Source: Bacillota bacterium (GTDB lineage: Bacteria; Bacillota_E; JAJZYS01; JAILZS01). Taken from it: 9,844 bases of DNA. A model generated the notes under the pieces. It saw nothing but the letters and a program-made list of their open reading frames with translations, had not been told where the DNA came from and ran no database searches. Shown here in pieces: positions 4,965-9,844 of the stretch. The position numbers and the translations under genes are program-made. The stretch spans positions 1 through 9,844 of the forward strand of contig JAKASY010000029.1 in the NCBI GenBank assembly GCA_021817625.1. Reading direction: 5' to 3'. Each line of letters begins with the position of its first letter. Positions within the stretch are counted from its first letter, which is position 1.

Positions 4965-7417
4965 GGTCACAGGCGAAGCTGGGGACGCGCCTGCGGGGCA
5001 CGGGCGCGGCCGCCGTCCTGGCGGCGCTTGCCTGCCTCCAGCCAGGATTTGCCCACGCGGCGGCCCCGGGCGTGCCGGCCGGCTGGTGCGGCGTGCGAAA
5101 CACCCGAGGCGCGGTCGCGGCGACGGGCTCCGAGCCGACGGGGCCGGTGTACGTGGCGACGGCGTGCGTGCCGTCGCCCGTCTGGCTCGAGCCGTACGGC
5201 GGTGCCCTCGCCGGCCTTCTCAGCCTGACATACGACAGCCCGGCCGATGCTGGCGTGGTCGTCGGCGCCCGTGGCGCTCTCTACCAGCTCTGGGGAAAGG
5301 TCGGCGCCGCCGGCGGCTTCGCGCCGTCGGAGGTGCGCGCGGTGGCGCCGTCGGGCCGCGCCCTGTGGCACCACGCCGTCCCCGTCGACGCGAGCGCTCC
5401 CGTGGGCGACGCGCGGGTGGTGGCCGTGGCCGAGGGCGCCCGCGCGCTGATCGTGGACGAACGGACGCGTCGGGCGGCGGTGGTGGCGCTGCCCACGCCG
5501 CCGCGGCCGACGAGCGGCCTCGCCAGGCTCGACGCCACGTGCGCGGTGGTGGGCGGCCTCGTCGTGGCAACTGCGTCCTGGGTGCCGGTGCGCGCCGGGG
5601 AGCGTGATGCGAGTGCCGGCGTCGTGAGCCTCTACACGGCGACCGGGCGCCTCCTCAGGCACTGGACGGTGCCCGGGGCGCCCGCCAAGGCGGCAGCGAA
5701 CGTTCCCTGGCTCGGCTTCGCCATTGCGATGGAGGGGACGCGCGCCTACGTCGTGTACAGCGACGAGCCGGCGGGCACGACCGCCGGGCTGTACGTCGTG
5801 AGCGCCGGGGGGTCCGTCGCCGGTCCCTACGCCGTGCCGGCGCCGGCGACCGCCGCCCTCGGTGGGAGCGTCGTGCCCCTGCCGGGCGACCGCCTGCTCC
5901 TGGACGCGGGCGGGCCGACCGCGACCAGCAAGGATTCCCACGGCGCCCTCTTGGCGCTCTTCGGCCGGCGGCCCCAGGTCGTGTGGTCCCGCCCCATTCC
6001 CGGCGCCGATCCGGTGTGGGACGGCGCAAACCTCTTGACGACCGGGCCGCAGGCCGCCGGCGTCGAGCCGGGGATCGCCACGGTCTGGGTGGTGTCGGTG
6101 GCGGGCGGGCAGATGATCACCGCCTTCTCCCCGAACGCCGACCCCGGCCTGAAGGTCCTCGCCGCCGGCCCGGGCGGCGTGCTCGAGCTCACCGTGCCGC
6201 GCGCCTTCGACTTCGGCCCGCCGCCCTGCGGCGGCGTCTGCCCGCCCGCGCTGCCGGACCAGCTGGTGCTCGAGCGCCTGGACGGCTCGGTTGCCTGGAG
6301 CGTGCCGCTCGCGGACGGCGCCGACCTGACGTCGGCCGTGCTCGACATGGCCGGACGCCCGGCCGTCTTCGTGGGCGGCAGCGGCCTGGCGGTGGCGTGG
6401 GGTGGGCAGAACCAGGGCACGAGCGCCCCGGCGGGCGTGCGAGGCTATGCCACGGCGGCGGTCGAGGCGGCGCCCGTCAGGCCGCCGGCCACGGGCGTGG
6501 CAGGCTACGCCGTGGTCGATCAGGGCCGGGTCGTGACGCCGCAGAGCCCGCTGGTGGTGTCGGCCGTCCAGGCCGGGCACGCCATCGATCTGACGCTCTC
6601 GGCCGTCTCGGCCGGGGGGCGTCCCATGGCGTCGCCGAGCGCCGTCAGGGTGCGGGTGAGCGACCCAAGCGGCACGGGCAGCATCGACGATGAGCCGGGC
6701 GCCGCCACGCTCACGATCCCTGCCGGCGCGGCCTCCGTTCCCCTCGCGTTCGTGCCCGCCAAGGCCGGCAGCTACGCCCTCGCGGCCGTGCCGGTGCCGA
6801 CCGCCCTGCCGGCACCGGTCGTGCCGGCCGTGATCCCGGTGCCCGGCAACGTCCAGGTCGAGATCCCCTACTACGACCCCAACGGCGTGCCCTATCCCCT
6901 CCCGAGCGGCCAGACGCTCGACGTCGTGACCAACGGCACCGAGGTCCAGACGCCACTGCACGCCGCGTCCGCCGGTGCGGGCGGCGTGTGGACGGCGGTC
7001 GTGCCGACGAACGCCGTGGCCATCGGCACGTACTGGGCGTTCGCCACGCAGATCTGGACGCCGGAGGGCAGCGTGGGCAGCCCCTCGGCGCCGGTCCAGG
7101 CCCTCGTGACGAGCGGCGCCGCCCCCACCCTCACGGCGACCGCTGGACCGTCCGGCGTGGGCCTCACCGTGTCGGGCCCGATCCACGCGGCGGCCGTCCC
7201 CATCGCGTACGCCATCTACCGGGTGCGCGGGCGGACAGATGCCCTGCCGGCGGGAGCGCTGCCCGTGGCCGTCATCGATCCGGCGGCCCGTCGGGCCCTG
7301 GCCGCTGCGTACGTCGACCCGGCGGGCGCGGGCACCTACACGTACTTCGCCGCCGCCCTCTACGCCGACCAGAGCGCCGGGCCACCCGGCGCCGGCACGA
7401 CGGTGGCGGTGCGGTGA
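4961..7417 (+). CDS. Secreted beta-propeller protein with Ig-like and FnIII-like C-terminal domains
   Basis: Predicted exported protein of 818 aa. The Sec signal peptide has basic residues at 2-12 (R2, K6, R10, R12), a hydrophobic stretch 15-30 and a probable cleavage after Ala-His-Ala (31-33). Residues ~60-485 look like a PQQ-type propeller, with Trp-bearing strands spaced along the region: GRALWHHAVP (132-141), GRLLRHWTVPG (229-239), QVVWSRPIPG (339-348), GSVAWSVPLADG (442-453). Residues ~525-612 form an Ig-like beta domain, ~628-716 a second beta domain, and ~721-818 an FnIII-like domain with AYAIYRVRG (749-757) and GTYTYFAAALYAD (791-803). Mature Cys are C43, C69, C194, C423 and C427; the close pair C423/C427 could form a disulphide. 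No lipobox, LPxTG, SLH domain or membrane anchor is seen. No catalytic motif is evident; an adhesive, ligand-binding or scaffold role is inferred. It shares the propeller theme with the leftward secreted protein, but I cannot show the two are paralogues. Confidence 0.85.
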   Translation: MRSQAKLGTRLRGTGAAAVLAALACLQPGFAHAAAPGVPAGWCGVRNTRGAVAATGSEPTGPVYVATACVPSPVWLEPYGGALAGLLSLTYDSPADAGVVVGARGALYQLWGKVGAAGGFAPSEVRAVAPSGRALWHHAVPVDASAPVGDARVVAVAEGARALIVDERTRRAAVVALPTPPRPTSGLARLDATCAVVGGLVVATASWVPVRAGERDASAGVVSLYTATGRLLRHWTVPGAPAKAAANVPWLGFAIAMEGTRAYVVYSDEPAGTTAGLYVVSAGGSVAGPYAVPAPATAALGGSVVPLPGDRLLLDAGGPTATSKDSHGALLALFGRRPQVVWSRPIPGADPVWDGANLLTTGPQAAGVEPGIATVWVVSVAGGQMITAFSPNADPGLKVLAAGPGGVLELTVPRAFDFGPPPCGGVCPPALPDQLVLERLDGSVAWSVPLADGADLTSAVLDMAGRPAVFVGGSGLAVAWGGQNQGTSAPAGVRGYATAAVEAAPVRPPATGVAGYAVVDQGRVVTPQSPLVVSAVQAGHAIDLTLSAVSAGGRPMASPSAVRVRVSDPSGTGSIDDEPGAATLTIPAGAASVPLAFVPAKAGSYALAAVPVPTALPAPVVPAVIPVPGNVQVEIPYYDPNGVPYPLPSGQTLDVVTNGTEVQTPLHAASAGAGGVWTAVVPTNAVAIGTYWAFATQIWTPEGSVGSPSAPVQALVTSGAAPTLTATAGPSGVGLTVSGPIHAAAVPIAYAIYRVRGRTDALPAGALPVAVIDPAARRALAAAYVDPAGAGTYTYFAAALYADQSAGPPGAGTTVAVR

Positions 7418-7444
7418 GGCCGACGCGCCCGGGGGTGAGCGGGC

Positions 7445-7474
7445 CGGGCCGGTAGGGGATCGCATCCCGGCCCG
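7445..7474 (+). terminator. GC hairpin after the propeller/Ig/FnIII gene
   Basis: CGGGCC (7445-7450) pairs with GGCCCG (7469-7474), and inside it GGGAT (7456-7460) pairs with ATCCC (7464-7468) around a CGC loop, leaving a 5-base bulge on one side. It starts 28 bases past the stop codon. No T-run follows, so it is a candidate termination or 3'-end structure only. Confidence 0.38.
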
Positions 7475-7523
7475 TGCCGGCCTTCGCCTCCCTGGTCCGT
7501 AGCGCCCGCCGGGGCGCGTGGCC

Positions 7524-7539
7524 GGGGGGGGGGGGGGGG
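7524..7539 (+). repeat. Homopolymer run of 16 G
   Basis: Sixteen consecutive G lie between the propeller/Ig gene and the second transporter, 110 bases upstream of the transporter ATG. Long G/C tracts slip readily during replication and underlie phase variation in several bacteria. They are also a frequent sequencing and assembly artefact, so the length given is uncertain. Runs of this size can form G-quadruplexes. The remainder of 7418-7649 holds one hairpin and no convincing gene. Confidence 0.95.
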
Positions 7540-7649
7540 TCGCGCGCCCGGCCCCAGAAGCGGCACACGCCCCCGTGGACAACGCCCAAGCCGGCGGCAA
7601 CGATTGCCAGCATGACGACGACCTCTCGTGCCGCGGGGCACGGCGCGCC

Positions 7650-8471
7650 ATGCCGCCGGTAGCCGTCGGCCTCGCCCTCCTGTCCACGGTGCTCCACGTC
7701 GGGTGGAACGCCGCCATGCGCGGCTCCGCGGCCACCATTCGCTTCGTCTGGCTGCAGACGCTCGCCGGCGGCGTCCTCGGGGCCCTGGTGGCGCTTGCGG
7801 TCGGGCACTGGGCCGTGCGCGGCGCGGCGCCATGGGTGATCGCGACCATCGGCATCCACGTGGTGTACTTTGTGGCGCTCGTGGGTGCGTATCGAGCCGG
7901 CGGCCTCTCGGTCGTCTACCCGGGATCGCGCGGACTGGGCGTGCTGCTCACGGTGCCTGCGGCCGCGGCGCTGTTCGCGCAGGCGCCGAGCGCCGGGGTC
8001 GCGGTCGGCATCGCGCTCGTGGCGTTCGGGCTCGTGGGCACCACGTGGAGCGCCGCGTCGCGACCCACGACGAAGAGCCTGGTCTGGACCGCCCTGGTTG
8101 GCGTCACGATCACCGCGTACTCTCTCGTGGACAGCCATGCCGTCCTCCTGATGGCGCCACCGCTCTACATATCGCTTCAGTTTCTCGGCACGGCCCTCGT
8201 CCTGACGCCCCTGGCCCTGCGCGAGAGCGTGCCGGCCCCGGCCGCAGGGCGAACCGCGCTCCTTGCCGGCGTGGGGAGCCTCGTCTCCTACCTGCTCATC
8301 CTGTACGCGTATCGCATGGCGCCCGTGGCCGCCGTTCTCGCGCTTCGCCAGCTCGGACCGGCTCTGGCGCCCGTGGTCGCCGCCCTCTGGCTCCGTGAGC
8401 GACCCTCCTGGCAGCAGGCAGCCGGCGCGATGGCGATCGCGGTGGGAGGGCTTCTCGTCATCGCCGGGTAG
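7650..8471 (+). CDS. EamA/DMT-superfamily transporter, second copy
   Basis: Integral membrane permease of 273 aa, drug/metabolite transporter superfamily; substrate unknown. The N-terminal motif LHVGWNAAMRGS (15-26) matches the H-x-x-W-N pattern of one EamA subfamily, and VVYPGSRGLG (88-97) matches the Y-P-x-x-R-G loop of the same group. Hydrophobic helices lie near 3-20, 33-52, 60-80, 87-109, 114-133, 144-163, 168-189, 203-221, 225-245 and 254-271, giving about ten. The last third, ALRQLGPALAPVVAALWLRERPSW (231-254), is the usual P-containing helix followed by L-x-E-R. ATG7650 is chosen because hydrophobic coding sequence starts there; the SD is weak (GGGG about 11 bases upstream), and upstream in-frame sequence crosses the G16 run and is non-coding-like. 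It resembles the first transporter only at family level. It may be co-transcribed with the hydrolase 76 bases downstream. Confidence 0.92.
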   Translation: MPPVAVGLALLSTVLHVGWNAAMRGSAATIRFVWLQTLAGGVLGALVALAVGHWAVRGAAPWVIATIGIHVVYFVALVGAYRAGGLSVVYPGSRGLGVLLTVPAAAALFAQAPSAGVAVGIALVAFGLVGTTWSAASRPTTKSLVWTALVGVTITAYSLVDSHAVLLMAPPLYISLQFLGTALVLTPLALRESVPAPAAGRTALLAGVGSLVSYLLILYAYRMAPVAAVLALRQLGPALAPVVAALWLRERPSWQQAAGAMAIAVGGLLVIAG

Positions 8472-8473
8472 CG

Positions 8474-8486
8474 CCTCGCCGCGAGG
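8474..8486 (+). repeat. Short hairpin after the second transporter
   Basis: CCTCG (8474-8478) and CGAGG (8482-8486) flank a 3-base loop two bases after the transporter stop. With a 5-bp stem and no T-run it is a weak structure, unlikely to separate the transporter from the downstream hydrolase gene. Confidence 0.25.
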
Positions 8487-8547
8487 ATGTGCGTCTGGCC
8501 GCGTGGAACGTGCTGACACGCGAAGGCGCTCCGGCGACCTGCGACCG

Positions 8548-9741
8548 GTGTGCAAGGGGGGATGCCGGATCACTACGGCGGCCCGGCCCTCGGACGTCAC
8601 CCTGGCCAACTGGGACCTTGGGGGCGAGCCGTCCGCTTGGACCTACCTCCATGCGGGAGAGCTGCTCGGGTCGACGGAGATACCCACCCTCGGCCCAGAG
8701 GCGCCCCTGGCCAGCGCGGAGGCGCCTGAGGCGGCCGGGTTCCTTGTGGAGCCCGGCGTCACCCTGGACGAGTACGTCGCCCACGGGCCCGTGAGCGGCA
8801 TCGTCGTGGTGCGGCGAGGCACGGTCGTGTACGAGCGCTATCCGAGGATGGCGCCGGACGACCGCCACCTCCTCATGTCCGTATCCAAGGTGTTCGCGTC
8901 CGTCCTGATCGGCATGCTGGAGGAGCGCGGCGCGATCGACCTCAGGAGCGCCGTCGACGCGATCATCCCGGGGCTCGAAGGCTCGGGATGGGACGGCGTG
9001 CCCGTTCGCGACGTCCTCGACATGGCGTCCGGCATCGGCTGCCTGGAAGACGCGCCGGGCGCCTACAGCGACCCTGGCCACCCCTTCTACCGGTTCGAGG
9101 CTTCGCTGGGTTGGAGGCCCGCCCACAGCCCGGCCACGACGTACGCGTACGTGGCAGGCCTGCCGTCCCACCGCCCACATGGAGAGGTGTTCGAGTACAC
9201 GAGCGTCAACACGTTCGTGCTGTCGTGGCTCGTCGAGCGGGTGACCGGGACGTCTTACGCCGAGATGCTGCGGCGCGAGATCTGGTCTCGCGCCGGCTTC
9301 GAGGCGCCGGCCCAGCTCTGCAGCTCCCCGGCGGGGGCGCCGGCGAGCCACGGCGGACTTTCCATGCGGCTCAGGGACCTGGCCCGCTTTGGCATGCTGT
9401 TCACGCCGAGCGCCGGGCGGGTCACGTCGGCGCAGATCATCACCGCCGCCCACCTGCGCCGCATCCACGCCGGCGCCCGCCGCGAGCTTCACAGGGAGCC
9501 CGCCGGCGCGCAGCCGGAAGAGGTCGCCTCGGCCTTTGGCGGCGAGCGTCCGCCCGCGAGTCGCCAGTGGGACTTGGCCATCGACGATGGCGACCTGTTC
9601 AAGGGCGGCTTCGGCGGCCAGGGGCTCTACATCTCGCCCGCGCGCGACGTCGTCGTGGCGTTCGCCGGGACGCCGCTCCCCGACGGCTCGTCGAACCGCC
9701 TGCGCTGGATGAGCCGCCCGCTGGCGCTGGCCCTCGCGTAG
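8548..9741 (+). CDS. SxxK serine hydrolase (class C beta-lactamase / 6-aminohexanoate-dimer hydrolase type)
   Basis: Cytoplasmic hydrolase of ~397 aa in the beta-lactamase/penicillin-binding transpeptidase-like fold. The nucleophile motif is SVSK (S111, K114); the second catalytic motif is Y-T-S (Y217, S219) followed by VNTFVLSWLVERVTG; HGGLSMRLRDLARFGML (268-284) and KGGFGGQGLYISPARDVVV (352-370) complete the fold. Spacing between Ser, Lys and Tyr closely matches what I recall for the nylon-oligomer hydrolase NylB (Ser112, Lys115, Tyr215), and the N-terminal NWDLGGEPSAWTYLHAGELL (21-40) fits that subfamily's start. The natural reaction is probably hydrolysis of a small ester or amide; true lactamase activity is not implied. 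There is no signal peptide. The start is uncertain: GTG8548 is the nearest upstream start codon giving the family length, but it lacks a clear SD, and CTG8599 or a rare ATC start are alternatives. Confidence 0.9.
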   Translation: MCKGGCRITTAARPSDVTLANWDLGGEPSAWTYLHAGELLGSTEIPTLGPEAPLASAEAPEAAGFLVEPGVTLDEYVAHGPVSGIVVVRRGTVVYERYPRMAPDDRHLLMSVSKVFASVLIGMLEERGAIDLRSAVDAIIPGLEGSGWDGVPVRDVLDMASGIGCLEDAPGAYSDPGHPFYRFEASLGWRPAHSPATTYAYVAGLPSHRPHGEVFEYTSVNTFVLSWLVERVTGTSYAEMLRREIWSRAGFEAPAQLCSSPAGAPASHGGLSMRLRDLARFGMLFTPSAGRVTSAQIITAAHLRRIHAGARRELHREPAGAQPEEVASAFGGERPPASRQWDLAIDDGDLFKGGFGGQGLYISPARDVVVAFAGTPLPDGSSNRLRWMSRPLALALA

Positions 9742-9744
9742 CGG

Positions 9745-9844
9745 TCAGCCCGGCGTCGCGGCCTCGCTGCGCTTCTGCGCCGCAAGGCGGTCGCGGGGCG
9801 CGCGGTGCGGCGCTCGTGCGGCCCCCGGGTCCCTTTCGAGAGGT
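9745..9844 (-). CDS. Possible 3' end of a leftward gene, cut by the window edge
   Basis: On the minus strand a frame stays open from the window edge and ends in TGA at 9747-9745, three bases from the stop of the rightward hydrolase. The readable C-terminus contains RDRLAAQKRSEAATPG. The tight convergent spacing and Lys/Gln/Ser-containing end suggest a real gene end, but all minus frames are open here and only ~32 residues are visible. No family can be assigned. Confidence 0.3.
   Translation of the reverse strand, partial: PLERDPGAARAPHRAPRDRLAAQKRSEAATPG

Noticed and set aside
1213..7417. True PQQ-dependent dehydrogenase or quinoprotein activity for the two propeller proteins
   Set aside because: Only the blade-like repeats are seen. 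No PQQ-ligating or catalytic residues, vicinal Cys pair or haem motif (CxxCH) could be identified.
4967..7855. 962-aa open frame on the minus strand opposite the propeller/Ig/FnIII gene
   Set aside because: It is strongly Arg/Gly/His-rich, lacks hydrophobic or domain structure, and crosses the G16 tract. It is explained as a shadow of the plus-strand gene.
7272..8609. 445-aa minus-strand frame opposite the second transporter
   Set aside because: Its composition is shadow-like. Only the short hydrophobic segment starting at 7613 was noted separately, as low interest.
8489..8794. 101-aa plus-strand frame starting MRLAAWNVLTREG between the transporter and the hydrolase
   Set aside because: A GAGG lies just upstream but too close to the start. 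After about 20 residues the frame becomes Arg/Pro/Ser-rich shadow of the hydrolase.
1..9844. A defence island, toxin-antitoxin pair, CRISPR array or mobile element
   Set aside because: No nuclease, helicase, reverse transcriptase, transposase, integrase, direct-repeat array or toxin-like small gene pair is visible on either strand.

Overview
The window comes from a high-GC bacterium. Most of it looks about 70-75% GC by eye, GTG and TTG starts are used beside ATG, and Shine-Dalgarno (SD) sequences such as AGGAGG and GGAGG are clear. The envelope proteins have Sec signal peptides and many Ala/Pro/Gly residues, which fits a high-GC Gram-positive or Chloroflexota-like lineage (Actinomycetota, or GC-rich Bacillota such as Thermaerobacter or Limnochorda relatives). 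Nothing in the window fixes the taxon. I see no rRNA, tRNA, CRISPR array, insertion sequence or integrase.

Layout, left to right: (1) an AT-richer leader (1-165) with an inverted repeat, a possible promoter, a strong SD and a four-codon mini-ORF, then a ten-helix EamA/DMT transporter (166-1125, +). (2) Convergent to it, a large secreted protein with a PQQ-type propeller and a YVTN-type propeller (1213-3585, -). (3) A divergent intergenic region with a 9-bp inverted repeat and a possible 36-aa leader ORF, then a GNAT acetyltransferase (3939-4694, +). (4) A hairpin-rich gap with a possible 44-aa ORF ending in a GTGA overlap with a second large secreted protein, a beta-propeller with Ig-like and FnIII-like C-terminal domains (4961-7417, +). 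(5) A gap with a hairpin and a run of 16 G, then a second EamA/DMT transporter (7650-8471, +). (6) A cytoplasmic SxxK serine hydrolase of the class C beta-lactamase / 6-aminohexanoate-dimer hydrolase type (8548-9741, +). (7) Possibly the 3' end of a leftward gene at the right edge.

There is no obvious single pathway. Two secreted propeller proteins, two small-molecule exporter/permease-type proteins, an acetyltransferase and an amidase/esterase-type hydrolase would fit a surface-plus-metabolite-handling neighbourhood, but this is inference from proximity. I do not see convincing evidence of a new multi-gene defence or biosynthetic system. The points most worth a second look are the G16 tract upstream of the second transporter, the frame-disrupted start of the first transporter with its composition step, the leader ORFs before three genes, and the two domain-rich secreted propeller proteins.
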